The notes under the pieces were generated by a model. The model saw only the letters and a program-made list of their open reading frames with translations. It made no database searches and was not told the DNA's origin. This document shows, in pieces, positions 22,000 to 35,431 of a stretch of 64,000 bases of DNA (its first letter is position 1; the number at the start of each line of letters is the position of its first letter). Position numbers and translations under genes: made by a program. The stretch is from NCBI GenBank assembly GCA_020152595.1, contig JAIGNY010003771.1, forward strand, positions 445,001-509,000, given 5' to 3'. This DNA is from Chiridota heheva (Eukaryota > Echinodermata > Holothuroidea > Apodida > Chiridotidae).

Positions 22000-24900
22000 T
22001 CAATAGCTCTTTTAAAAGTAACAGGTATCCATTTAATTCAGATCATTGAAGGAAGTGCATCTTCAATGCAATTAGTGATTATCATTTCAATGCAGGTTCA
22101 GACTTACCAAAGGGTGGAGATGCGCCTAAAATAGGTAACTGATAATAGTTTTAAGTGATTGAGTTGTTATAATGAATAATTTTCATACAGTGTCAATCAT
22201 TGTGAATATTTTGTTATTTACCAACATTTATTTTTAAAATGTCTTGTTTTATGATTATCGAAAATAACATCATCAGTTTCTCAGAATAAAAATGAAATTA
22301 AATGTGCACCAGTATAAGTTGTATGTGTGCTTAGTACAATACTTCAGTGCCCAAAGTGGCACTTGTGTAGAGGGACAGAGTTGGTATTGGTGAAGTACAT
22401 ATGACTTAAAAAACAAGAGTATGTTAAAACAAAAGTGTAATGGTCATGTTTTTAAAACAGATACAAAGAAACGGATATGTGTTTATATTTATTCTACACG
22501 ACACAAAGAAACAGAAATTGTACAGCAAAGAATAAACTTTATAAAAAAACATTTAAAAAAACAATAGAAAAGAACAAAAACAAATAGTGATGGGACATTC
22601 TGCTGAAAAGTGGGTCATTTTTTTATAATTTATTGAATGGTAATTTGAAATTTCTCAGGTGAAAGGGAACTATCTATTGCATGTGAAGATTTTATCAACA
22701 AATATTTGTAGTAGTCTTTCTTAACTAGAGAATGGTAATTGTAGGCAATTTTAGAATGGTGCCAGTTGATACATAAAATGTCTTTTTATATTTTAAGTAT
22801 AATTTAGAGCCTCAAGTTTTCTCCCAAGGTATTATCCCAAGATTATTGATTTTATGGTCTTACATTTCAAACTAATACATAAAATATTTACTCTTATACA
22901 GTATATAAATTTATTTCAATAGGATATCTATTAATTTGTATTGTGCTCAAGAAACTGTCATTAGAATAATATAGAAACATTATCTTGATTGACACTAGTC
23001 ATATGGATGTTGTGGAAATACAAGTAGATACGATTATGGTATTATAAGGTGCTTGCATACATAGAGGTGACGAATAAGAGTTCACTCAGGTAATGGACTA
23101 CCATCATCATTTACAAGAGGAAAAACTTCTTTGTAGGGAAAGTTCACAACTTATATGAGTAGGAATTGAACATGGATGTACATAGAAACAGTCAATCAAC
23201 AAGCTCTGAAAAGTCCTTGCTTTTCTTCTTGGATTAGTGAATATATAATGAGTTTAAACATGCCATTTTCAGATGAAGATTTTATGGCTAAAGAAGGGAT
23301 AAATGAACATCATTTTTGCAAAACTTTTAGTTAAGGTTTAATAATTATACTCATTATTTTTTTAAATTATCATTGATTGAAAAAAGGACGAATTTTACCG
23401 ATAAAAAGAATGCTACAAAACTGGAAAGTTTACCCCATAAATTTTCCCCATGCGATGTTTGTAATGATTCTCGCAACAAAGTGCTTTTTTGACTATGTGA
23501 TGTAAAATTTCTTTCTACACTTCTTCTATACATTGCAAAGCCTGCCAAAACAGTCAGGTGCACGGCAAATACAGACATATTCCGACTAGCGTATGATTGA
23601 AAATAAGGACAGCATGATTACGGTAAATACACTACTGCTATTGGTGTATACATATCACCTGACAGCAACACAGCATAGAGTGATATGCAAATAATGGACT
23701 ACAAACACAAACACGTGGAGATGTGATTGCGAGTGCTGCAAGCTTAGCTGGCCCAAAATCGATGAAAAGGATAGGCTATGATTTCAAGTGAAATTTGTGG
23801 TCTCATTTATACTCCATGATCTGGATGAATTTATTATATAAATGGAAAACAATTTGGCTAGACCGAAAAACTCGGGCTTAACTTACACTTAGAGACATAG
23901 CGCGTACAAAATATACTTAAGTGCTTGTCAAATTCTATGTTTTATGGTTCAAACTGTACACAATTCATAACCTTTCTTAGACCAAGTACTACCTGACAAT
24001 GCAGTTTGAATTAGAACTTGAAAATGAAATCCGTTAGGCTCTAACGTTACCGTTAAACTTTCCCAAAAGTATACTTTTTCGGCCAGAAATTACAATTACA
24101 AGCATAAAGTACGTCCAATCCTGTGAAATATCTCTAAATCGACACTAGACTCCTTGGAAACAATCAAAACAGAACTATTTTGAGGAAAAATGCACACTTT
24201 GAAATCTACTTTTAGCCTCCCTGAACGTATTCGCAACAAACTGTATTTGATATCAAAATGTGGGGTATCTTACAATCTTTCAGAATAAACCTTAGTTAAA
24301 TTTCAAAACCTGCCAAAACAGTCAGGAGCACGGCAAGTTGAACATATTTTGATTTTTAAAAAACTCAATGTACTCTCTTTAATGGCCAAATTACCCCAAA
24401 AAATATATTTCAAGTTGATATTTTACCAACTTGAATAACACAATAACAAACCAACGAAGACTACCAAAACAACCCTGCTCGGAACGGATTTCCTTTTCGC
24501 ACCACAAAAGTTGAGGCACTTATTCCAAAATGAAATCACAACTTCTTAAAAATGACCGGCTGGGCAGGGCTTGTCTCGAAGAAAATGATGTTAAATGCCT
24601 CATAATCTTGAGATTGTGGATTGACTGGGAAAACAATTTGGATGTAACTATTCATAACCATGTTTGTGGGTATAGACCTACATATTAGCCCATAGACTGC
24701 TAGACATGGACAAGCCGAGTAGTGCACGTAGATTAAGCACAGGTAACTAAAATGTATTCAAGGAACACAAAAGTGGGGGTGCTCTTTTTGCAAATATATT
24801 TGTATTTTAGCAACTAGAATTTGCTCACTCTCTTGTTTCTTTCTGATGTGAATTAAGTCTGTAGTGAATTAAGTTCATTCTAAAAGAAGTAAATTTCATG

Positions 24901-26870
24901 TGCAAACATGGGTCGGGATTTCATGTGCAAACATGGGTCGGGATGCAACAGCATCGATGATATACCGTTTATTGCGAGAGACACGGGTGGGATTTGCCCA
25001 CAGAAAGTGGGGAAAAGTTACAAAATGAAAGTTGCCCACCGAAAGTGTAGAGGATTGGGGAGGGTAGGAGATAGGGAGGGGAGGGGGGAGGGTCAGTCAT
25101 AAATTACAAAAGATATAAATATGGAAAGTGTCTCCAATGCATCCTCACAAACCCGCTTATGGCAAGAGAAGTATTTGATTTTTCTAGGAACTTTTTGTGC
25201 AAGTGTTCTTTAAATTGACATGAATCTGAGTTAATTACTCTAGTGAATTATGTTCTTTTATTGTTAATTCTATCATAATAAGTTTTTTCCACATTTAAAT
25301 GGTTATTTTATTATGGGTTTCATTGTTTACTCATGTTATGGAATATGAGATACATCTTCGCAATTATATTAAACATCCTAAATAGCTTAAGGTGTTGGTT
25401 CATTTATCAAATTGGTGAATGTCCTCTGAAATATCAATCAACCCGTAAGAAAATACCTTATTATTGTGGGTGGTTTATTCTTCCAATGAAATTTATATGA
25501 ATAAATTGTTTTTTGTGTGCTATCAGCTCTGAAAACTCATATTAGTGTGATGATGATATATATTTTCCACGAATAAAGAATTGATTAAAAATCATGTTAT
25601 ATTGGTTTCTTGTATTTTTGAAAAATTATTTTGTTGGATCAATTATGACACCCAGGCTAGGCCCCACTTTTGTATACATTGGTGATAACAGGTGTGGGTT
25701 GGATTGCTTCTGCTGTCAAGGACCCTACTTGAGTCTCAACCCACCAATTTCGGAACATCTGAAATATGGAACATTGGGGAGTTGTGAACTCCTGGTAACA
25801 CCTTTAACATAACATTGTTTTAAAATCATTGTTTCCACATTAAAATACGATTATCATACAAAAGGAGCCATGGAAAACATGTCCAATTCTGCATATTATT
25901 TTTGTCTGAGGAAATGACAGCTTTTTGATTACTTTTATCCAAACTGCACAAAAAAACAAATTGGAAGTAACAATCAAAATCACCACATCCATCTGATCAG
26001 TTAACTTTCTTAGTTGCCAAGGTTAACTTGAGAGGATACAAATCGACTTTAAATATGCTCTCAGTCGAAAAGTCAGGGTGTTGTTTTTGTCAAATAAAGG
26101 AAAATTCTTTCACGGAAAAATCTTTATTGTGGAAATAATACAGGTCTTGTATTGATACTCTGTCTTAAAAATGACTAAATATTCATAAGAAATAATTATG
26201 ATTAAATTGACCATTTGTATAACGAGCATAAAAAGTGTTTGAATATTCTTGAGAAAAATTGCCAGTTTGTTCAATTGTTGAATAAAAATCTTAATGTTTT
26301 TGTTCTTATGCATGAGAAAAGAGATATCCCATATCCTCAATTGTGATACATTTTGTCAGAATATTTGTGCCGATTCTTCCATTCCATTCATTGGGTAAGA
26401 TTTTTGTTCCTTTCAATTACTACCAAAATAATAGGCAATGAAAAGAAACGAAGAAGAAATAACACAAATCTTGGTGTGTTCACTAAAGCATTAAAAAGCT
26501 TGGAATATAACCCTGCAGAACTCCTAAATGACAGATTTGAAAAATGATTGTGCAAGATTCTTGTAATTATCATTTCGCTCAATAGTATATTTCACTTTCT
26601 TTAGTACTACATATAAATACATACAATATTTGCAAGAAAATTTACATCGCAGCAATAAAACTGATCTTTGATAGAAAAGCAAATATGCCATGCAATATAG
26701 TACTACCATAGTAGGCTACTCTATAATATGCTGTACAACATTCCACCTAACCACCTTAAGAGGAATGCCACCTGTTTGGCATGTGCTCATTACGAAGTAT
26801 AAAACGATCATGCCCAATTAAACGTCTGATGGGAAAAAGAAATGTAATAATAATGTATAAACTATATCCA
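22000..26870. other. AT-rich intergenic sequence without a recognised gene
   Basis: No frame longer than about 75 codons and no family motif was found. Visible structure is limited to a 25-bp tandem duplication at about 24895-24945 ('catgtgcaaacatgggtcgg') and a diverged direct pair at about 23545-23575 and 24307-24337 ('cctgccaaaacagtcagg'). Confidence 0.55.
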
Positions 26871-26877
26871 GAGTAGC

Positions 26878-26978
26878 CGATGCAAGTTTATGAAATGGTC
26901 ACTTGGCACTTATATTCCTAATTCCTGATGCAAGTTTTTTATGAAATGGTCACTTGGCACTTATATTCCTAATTCCTG
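26878..26978. repeat. Tandem duplication of about 50 bp
   Basis: 'gatgcaagtttatgaaatgg' and the following 30 bases are repeated once, identical except for two extra T in the second copy. It appears to be a recent local duplication. Confidence 0.95.
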
Positions 26979-27423
26979 CCTACATCAGTTTTAAATACCC
27001 TTATTTGGGTGCCCCGTCTTTGGCCCCGCCTCCCGAGCGCATTTTCAAAATAGTGCTGGTAGAGTCTCAAACTTATAAAAACTTGTAACCAACTGTAATC
27101 ATTGTGTACCCTATGTAATTTGATCTTACCCAGTATGAGAAGCTGATCTAGGTTAGAGCCCCTCTCATTGGTCCATTATTGGGGAGGAAGGGGGAATTTC
27201 TTGAATGTTGCAAAATTCAGTTCAGAAAAATCATTCATAATAGTGTATCTTAATTTCTCATTTACCACAGAAATTAACTGAGATCAGCAACTAACTATTT
27301 TAGGAAAAAGTTAAATGACCCATATTGGTTTTTCATATTCATGAGTACCATGCGAGTTTTGAAGCGGTATACCATGCAAAAAATAAACTTTCGTTTAACG
27401 TACGCTTACTTTCTTATGCTTAC

Positions 27424-27507
27424 AGTGTACATAATATATATAATATAATATATATATATAATATAATATATATATATATAATATATATAATATATATAAT
27501 ATAACAA

Positions 27508-27552
<45 letters not shown>
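27424..27552. repeat. (TA)n / TATAA-rich microsatellite
   Basis: About 125 bases of TA dinucleotides interrupted by 'ataatata' words. The Tyr/Ile-rich minus-strand frame over it is an artefact. Confidence 0.95.
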
Positions 27553-27559
27553 AAGATAT

Positions 27560-30500
27560 AGATAAAGATTTTTCTGTACGCATGTTACCTTACCTTTCAG
27601 CTTAATTCGGCATAGGAAATGACGAACTAGTTTTGCACGAATGAAAATAAATAAATGGGCAAACTTTTGTGAATGGAACTATTTTCAGTGTGTCACTTTT
27701 TACAAGTACACTACACACATAATAGCACTGCGCACAAAAGTGTGCTTATTTAGAATGGAATTCAGTATTGCATACCATGTGCGTGAAATCACTCGCTTCC
27801 TATACGCAAGTTACCAGCTCATTAATATTCAGTATATGCAACCAAGCATGACATTCTGATTGGTGAATGCTAATAGATATTTATTTGTTTACCATATTCG
27901 ACATTTTAATCGCCCCTGCTCTAATAACAGCCCACCCAACATTTTTTGACTAATAACATATTTGATTAATTTGAAGACTTAAAATATGTTTTGTTACATT
28001 ATCATCTTGCGTCTGACACTCAATACTTTTGTTGTGGTTTACAATACAATTGATTTCCGTGTGCCACCTGGCCTTTGTAACAAATATAAACAATGAATGA
28101 AATGGTACATTACTGAGGTTGTACATACAACTTTACAGAACATAATCAAATAGAAAGAAACCAATGCCTTGCTTCAATTGCATGTAAATAAGGTGTAATA
28201 ACTGCAAAAATAAGTATTTAGAACTAGCTGCTGATAAAACATTGCAATTTTGATCTTGTTGAGGATTAAAAGAAATAATTAGGAATAATACTACGGATTT
28301 CAGAAAGGAATAAACAAATTAAGAGAGATGATTTTCGTCTCCAACTTCTTTTAAATTGCAAACTTGACATACCCTCTGTTCATATGATATTGTGGGGCTA
28401 GTATAGGACCAGTTCACACAATGCAGTTCGAACAGCATACTATACGTGGCCCGGGCATAGGTGCTTATTAGCAATAACTTTACAATCAAGAGTTCCTCAC
28501 ACAGCTATTTCAGGTGAATAAGGGCTGTTAGGTTTATATAGAAATTATATGTTTGGTCTGTGTGCTATACATTGGCTGCAGCAACAAATCTTGTCAAGTG
28601 CTTTTTAATAGTATGAATGAATAGAAAAGCTTAATTAGAACTGATCACCATTATTAATTAATTATAATGTTAGAGAAAAAAACCTTTTCACACAACTTAA
28701 CACATCTGGCAACTAATTGCCTATTTGGGATCTAATTGACTATGTGTGTGAGCAAAGATCATAAACAACTGAAGACAAAGAAAGGAAGCACTAAATTTAA
28801 ACAACGCGTTTACAAATTTTCATTTTGTTAAAATATGTGATCTGATAATACTGTTACAATCCTGAATATAACAGTATTTGATTTTCAATATTACAGAGGC
28901 ACAAAACGTTTGGGCTGATTAAGGTTCAATATATGGAAGATTTGAGATGTATGGTTGTATACAATTCTTTATCCTTTTTTATTCATTCAAAAATGACTAG
29001 AATATCCAGCTAGATATTGGTAGAGGGTATGAATATAAGATTTTCATGAATTTTTGACAAAAGTTCAAGATTTTGAATAGATTTAATTTAGTTTACTGGT
29101 TGTTGCTTCTATGCATCCCTGGACCTTTAATTCTCCATAAAAGTTTACAAAGGCCATAAAACCAACCCAAATCCAGTGATGGATTATTCTTGAAATATTT
29201 ACAATAACAAATTTTAACCTTTTTTGTTATATATAATATTTTAATCAATAACACAATTTTTAAAGGATTAGTTCAATGGTCTAGCAAGTATATCTTATAT
29301 TAAAGAAGATTTTGAAAAGATAAAAGTGCTTATTTTTTTTTCCATTTGAATCTTATTCCATTCAACGTATATGGGTAGGTGGAGATTTCATATGCACCAG
29401 AAAGAGCTTTAAATTCTGAACAGAATGTCTATAAATTACGTCAAACCTGTAGTTTCTGAATTATAGCAAATCAAAGCCTGAATAATTCTTAATGTACTGT
29501 ATGGAAGGAGGAGAGCTCAAACTTTTTAAAATTTGTCCTAAATTTCAGTCCCTGAAAATCATACTATTTTCTTCTGATAAATTTTGATTGAGGAAATATG
29601 ACGAAGATTCAAGACCTTTTAGTAAATACTCAACTGCTCCCATTCAAATAAATCTATTTCAGGATTTAAAATAATTTAATAAAGCTCATGTTTTGTTTGT
29701 TGTGATGTCACAAAATTTAAATAAAATATGCATAATTTATTATAATAAATAACTTAAAATTGAAAATGCTGTAAAATAGTATATTCTAATTTCCATGGTT
29801 ACTAGCACATTCAGCTCAAGTTGTTGCTACCTCTCCATAGATCTTTAAGGCGATATTCCAGTTTGAAAAAGAAAAAAAAGGTGGAAAGTAAAAGGTTGGT
29901 GCTCTCATCATTACTTTCTTCACAATTAATATTGTATAACTTAACGTACAACCTGCTTCAAACATTCTTTAAATAATCTTTATAGGATTCTATTTTACTA
30001 CTTTCCTGGCACATCCAATATTTTTTAAGCCACAAAATCTTAGGGACAATGTACCATTAAGACTGGATTGTGAGTATGTGGATTAACAATTAGTCTTCAT
30101 TTTAGTCACTTTCACAGTAATTATATTTAGATTTTTGTATGCTTCATTATTTTCTCCCTTTTAAAGCCCTTAATTATACAAGATGAACTTGAACTGAACT
30201 GATCCTTTAAACACAGAATTGGCTAATTCTTCATTTCTATTACCTTCCCTAATTTATAAATAAATGGACATACTTAGAATGTCACCACATAAACTGAAAA
30301 CAGCACAAAATAGATTTTGGTGCTTCATTGATCAATAGTGCAAGAACTTAAGAAGAACATTCACTAGTTTCATCTCGTAACATACAGCCTAATCATGATT
30401 TTTCCTCCTATTGAACAAGTTGTGTTCATCCATCTTCTTATTCTCCTAGTTTCCATACAGAGCCACAAAATTAGTCTTATAATTTCTTGAAGAAGAATGA

Positions 30501-30955
30501 GACATGAAAAATACCAGTAAAAAATACTTGAGACAAATTTTTACAAAAAGAATATTAATGTTTCATTGTAATTATTGAAAAATACTTGGAACAATGTATA
30601 AAGCTAGAAAATATTTCAGTTCTAGACACCTAAAACTTACATGTAGTTTGAACCAAATAGCCTGGAAGTTCTATTTAAAACAAAAAATGTAGACACACTT
30701 AACGAAAATTTTTGTTAATAAGAATGAGCTAGAAAATGTCAAAACTAAACAAGTTTATAATGTTTTTGCTAAGATACATGCAGCCTCAACGATTGCTTAT
30801 GACTTAATTTAAGAAACTATTCAGCGATGCCAATAAATAATATGAAATGAAGATCACATGTATTTAAAGTAAAGGTAAACAATCTTTTCATTTGAATGAT
30901 ACAATGTGTGGAATACCTGTTGATATTATACTATATTTATATTCATATACATAGA
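27560..30955. other. AT-rich intergenic sequence, nothing recognised
   Basis: 3.4 kb without a credible open frame, known repeat motif or RNA-gene signature. Short A/T homopolymers are the only low-complexity features. Confidence 0.55.
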
Positions 30956-30963
30956 ACCATATG

Positions 30964-31650
30964 GTCGGTGGGCCAACCGTAGACCCCCCTTACAGATTTT
31001 CATCCACTACACTTTTTAGTTAGTCTGGACCCTCAGCAATCATTTTCTGCTTGTTTGCCATTAAACTGATGGTGGGTGTGAACGCCAGGGTGTTGTCATG
31101 GCAATGCCTAAATGAGAAACTGGAATTTTGAGAAAATGGCATATCTTTGTAACTGGATAAGTTATCAGCACACTTTAAGTATTCAGGTATATAGATTTGT
31201 TGCTGCCCAGTTGATTGCTATCAAGATTTAAGTCAATTGAGGTCGCGTTCATGTCTTTAAGGACCGTTGTCATGGCAACGCCATGATGAAGAAATGAATT
31301 TGAGAAAAAATGTCATTCCTTTGTATAGATTTAAAGCTGCTGGTTGGTTGCAATCAAGATCTCATTTACGTCAAAGATATACCTTTAATTGGTACTTTTG
31401 CCACTAGCGGGGCATTGGAGGGAGAGGGAGGGGGGATGGGTGTAGTCTCCCCTATTCATTTTTGTTAGTGTTGTCAATGAAAATTGTATATTTTGCCCCT
31501 CAGTCATGAATGTTAGGTATTATGTAAATTGGGTATTAATCCCGCCCCCATCCCCCAATTGAAATCTTACACCCGCCACTGGCTGTTGCTATGGCAATGC
31601 CAACGTAAACAAATGAATTTGAGAAAATGCCATAACATTAATTCATAATA
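30964..31650. repeat. Left inverted terminal and subterminal repeat region
   Basis: The outer 147 bases pair with 37492-37636. Inward, 'gttgtcatggcaa' recurs near 31093 and 31266, and 'tatggcaatgcc' near 31592. Companions such as 'gattgctatcaagattt' (31213) and 'ttgcaatcaagatct' (31347) are reverse complements of 'agatcttgattgcaatc' at the right end. A hairpin-type insert at 31398-31580 interrupts the region. Confidence 0.75.
31398..31580. mobile_element. Probable small hAT-type MITE inside the left terminal region
   Basis: A G-rich start 'ccactagcggggcattgg' and a C-rich end 'cttacacccgccactgg' are imperfect inverted repeats about 180 bp apart. 'CAGTGGCGGG...' is a common hAT terminus. It interrupts the element's terminal region and has no counterpart at the right end. 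No exact 8-bp target duplication is visible, so the boundaries are approximate. Confidence 0.5.
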
Positions 31651-33573
31651 CATATGGCCCCTTGATAACGTCATGCGCCATCTACTCAACAGTTGTAAAA
31701 CAAGGTCAAACAGTGGAAACTGCATTTCAGGCTGCTGCATCGGAAAGCAGGCGCATGGAAGAAGTCGCCATGTATATGCAACGAATCATAATAGCTGCCA
31801 AAAAAGATGCCTCGGGTATGCCCTGGCCACCCCCTCCAGGTATCAAACTCAAAGAATGGGACTTTCCACCAGTGCAAGTGTTAAATTTTCTTTCTGTACT
31901 TCTTGTCGGTAAAAAAATGGGAGGCACTATCTGCTGATAACACACGCAGAGTTTTATCGATTGGCCTGATATAATTTATGCCGTGACCAATAGCAGATGG
32001 ATAACACCTAAGCATTTACTCCTAGGAATGTCAGTCTGGCATCTGACAGGGAGAGCAGACATAGTGACACTGCTGAATAAATTTGGCCACTGTGTCATAT
32101 TCAAGACTACTAGAAATTCTCACTGCTATCCACATGACTATCAAAGACCATGACAGCCCCATTCCATAAGGTACCAAAACTCAAGGTAATAAAGTGCTAC
32201 ACTTCTGCTGGGACAATTTCGACTTGATTGAAGAAACGTCATCTGGTGCTGGAACGACACATTCGACCTATGGTCTTGTGATTCAAGAGACAGTCATTGA
32301 TTATTCAAGTGTTGAAACTGACGATATACCTTCAATTGCCAGGACAAAGAAGCGATCAGTGACAGATAATATTTTAGTTATGGAGCCATATTTTGTCAAA
32401 AAAATGTTGAACCAAGCCTTTGTGGTTCAATTTCTGAACATCAACACGCAAGAGATTACATTTCTGATGTCAGGGCATTAGACACGATATGAGTGCTGTG
32501 CAGAGCTCTACCACAATCAGTCAAGCAAATGGTACCTAGTTGGGGAGGTTGGATTTCTCTTACTGGGGAGAAAGGGGACAAAAGAGAAACAACTGTGGAA
32601 TACATGCCTCCAGTAAATGCCCCAATCACTGACAACGTGACTGTCATGCATGTGCTAAAGATCTCCCAGGAGGCATCTGCTGCTGTTGGACAGGCTTATA
32701 CAATTGTCACGTTTGATCTGGTTGCTGCTAAGAAGGCCTACGGAATTTTATGGTCGTATGCAGATCTATTTCGCAATGCCATAATTTGACTGGGGGCATT
32801 CCACATGGCATGTGCATACATCGGTGCATTAGGAAAGTATATAAAAGGGAGTGGATTTGTGGAAGTGCTAGTTGAATCTGCAGTGTGTGCAAGTGGTTCC
32901 ATCAAAAACGTCATGAATGGAAAACACTACAACAGGGCCAGGTATGTTATCTGAAGATCGCTGGAAGCTCTAGAACGGCTATTGTGGGCTTCATTTCAAG
33001 ATGAAGATGGATTAGTCATCGGTGAGCAAGAAATGAAGCTGATGTCAGTTCTGGCAAAAACACCAAATTCTGAACACTTGTCCGCTGTCAAGCAAAACTC
33101 CAAATGGAAGGAATGGATACAGAAGTATGATGAGTACAAAGCGATGGTGCGTGCTGGAGGAAATGGCACAATTCTGGCTAGGTTACATGGATAAGGCATG
33201 GCTCCTGATGCGTTTCTTTAGGGCTACAAGGATCAATGACATCACCTTGCACATGGCCTGTCTAGATGAAATGTGCCCTCTCTTCTTCGGTCAAGAGAAG
33301 CCAACCTATGCAAGGTATACATTACTTTACTTATACACACTTCCCAACCTGCCGCACACACATCCTGGTGCAATAGAGCAACTTAAGAAGAAAGGAATGA
33401 GTGTGAATTGCTCTGCAGTTCCTAACTCTCGCAATGCTGTGGATATAACAATAGAACAGACATACAACCGTCATGCCAGTGGGCATGGTCCAGGAATTAT
33501 TGGCTTCAGTCGCAACTTGGCAGCGTACCATAGGTAGAGTTTTACTCGGCATGCACGAGCTGGCTATCTAGAG

Positions 33574-34158
33574 GTAAGCATGATCTAGTGTATCTTATTA
33601 TAGGGGTGGTGCAATTGATAAATTTACATATAGACATGGGTTTTGTGGTAAGACGGGAAAATAGTTTTGATATGCATTTTTTAGTAACCATTTCTATAAA
33701 TTTGCCAAAAAAAGCTAAGAGAAAATATGCAACATTTTCTGCATCATATGAACAATATAAGGTTTAAAATAATTATTATAGTTTGACATAATTTTTATAA
33801 TTGCAAAGAGGAAGGGGGAGAGATCTGGCAAGTTGAAAAGGGTGCAAGCAATTTTCGACAGACTATTTTGTAATTTCACGCCATATACATAATTAGTGCA
33901 CTATCCCTTTATTGCTGTTTATCACATTGGAACGTTTTGTTCATTTTTATCATGTTTAGTATGTTAGGAAACCTTATTACATTTAAAGCTAGTAAAATCA
34001 TCCACATAAAGTCCTACATTTCTGCTCAATATGGATAGTGGTAAACTTTATATGCCGCTGAAATTAAATGTTTGTTTTACATTTCGAATGTATGTAAAGT
34101 TCAAAAAGCCAACCATATGTGTTCTGTAAGATCTTATTTTACTTGCATCTTGTTTCAG
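33574..34158 (+). other. Intron 1 of the nuclease-like gene
   Basis: Donor 'GAG|GTAAGC' and acceptor 'tcttgtttcag|GCA' flank 585 bases of AT-rich sequence. Joining restores '..YLE' + 'ATLDLAG' in phase 0. Confidence 0.75.
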
Positions 34159-35161
34159 GCAACACTTGACTTGGCTGGCATCAAGGATGATGAGGTAAGC
34201 AATCACAAAGATGTCAACCCATCAGAGATTGTACAGGGTGATTGTGCCGTGCGAAACATAATAACTGCCTTCCAGAGCTTTCTCAATCCTTTCAAGGTGC
34301 CTGATGCAGACAGGCTGTATTGTATATTATCAGGAAGACCAGTTTCAGAAGCAATAGCCAGTGACCAGCTCACTGTTGACACAAAGGGCACCAATGCATA
34401 TAAGAATTTTGTACAAACGACTCTAGCGAAGAGGACAGTCAGCTTTCACACGCCTATCAAGAAGCTGAGGTTGAAGACGTTTGCATCAATGTCAGTGAAA
34501 ATCACTGTGAGCAGCACTGTAAAAAAGACTAAGGAACTTGTTGCAGAAAGAAATCTTTTTGGACAGCTCATACTCCTTGCAATGAAAAATGAACTATGTA
34601 TGGAGAAGGTGATGGCATACCCACTTGGCCCAGTGCCTGGAGCCTCGCCACTGCTGATGGAGCACCAGTCAAAACAGACAAGGCAAAACTGCTACACAAA
34701 CTGGAAGGTCACACATTGACAAACAGGCCAGATTCTGCCATCCATGTTATTGATGGAAATGCAATGCTCCAAGCACTCACTCAAATCGCAGAAACCTTTG
34801 GAGTTGGTTCAACGTATCTTTGCACAGCTCCCAAATGCTACTTGTGTTGACTTTGTCACAGATACATACCAGCAACAGAGTATCAAGAGTATAGAGAGAG
34901 ATCGCCATGGCACATCACAATAATTCATCATACATGGTCCTCTTACAAGAGTACCACATGACTACAAGCAGTTTTTGGCAAACAGTACCAACAAAACGCA
35001 ACTTATCTGTCTAATTCTGCAAGAATGGAAGCAAGACACGTTCGCACCGAAGCTGAAAGGGCGGCTGGTGATGTTTGTCTGTGGAGAGAGCTGTTGGTGC
35101 CTAAGTAGCCAAGATGGACACAACCGATGTAGAAGAGGCCCCAAATTTGCGATCCAAACAG

Positions 35162-35431
35162 GTGTGTAACCTATTTAAGATATCTAAACTGCACAATGAT
35201 TACATTACTTTACTTTATCTTACCTTACCTTTCCTCACTTTTCTTCATTTAGCTTTACTATACTGTACTTCACTTATTTTACTTTATCTTACCTTACCTT
35301 ACCTCACTTTACTTTACTTAGCTTTACTTTACTATCCTGTACTTCATTTATTTTACTTCACCTTATCATGCCTCACCTTAACTTAAACTTTACTTTACTA
35401 AAATATATTTACATTTCCTCTTCTTTTTCAG
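35162..35431 (+). other. Intron 2 of the nuclease-like gene, filled with (ACTTT)n-like repeat
   Basis: Donor 'CAG|GTGTGT' and acceptor 'cttctttttcag|GAG' bound 270 bases. About 35205-35400 is a degenerate pentanucleotide repeat (ACTTT/ACCTT), giving a long pyrimidine-rich tract. Joining gives '..RSKQ' + 'EEADTR', placing the intron directly before a catalytic-type motif. Confidence 0.78.
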
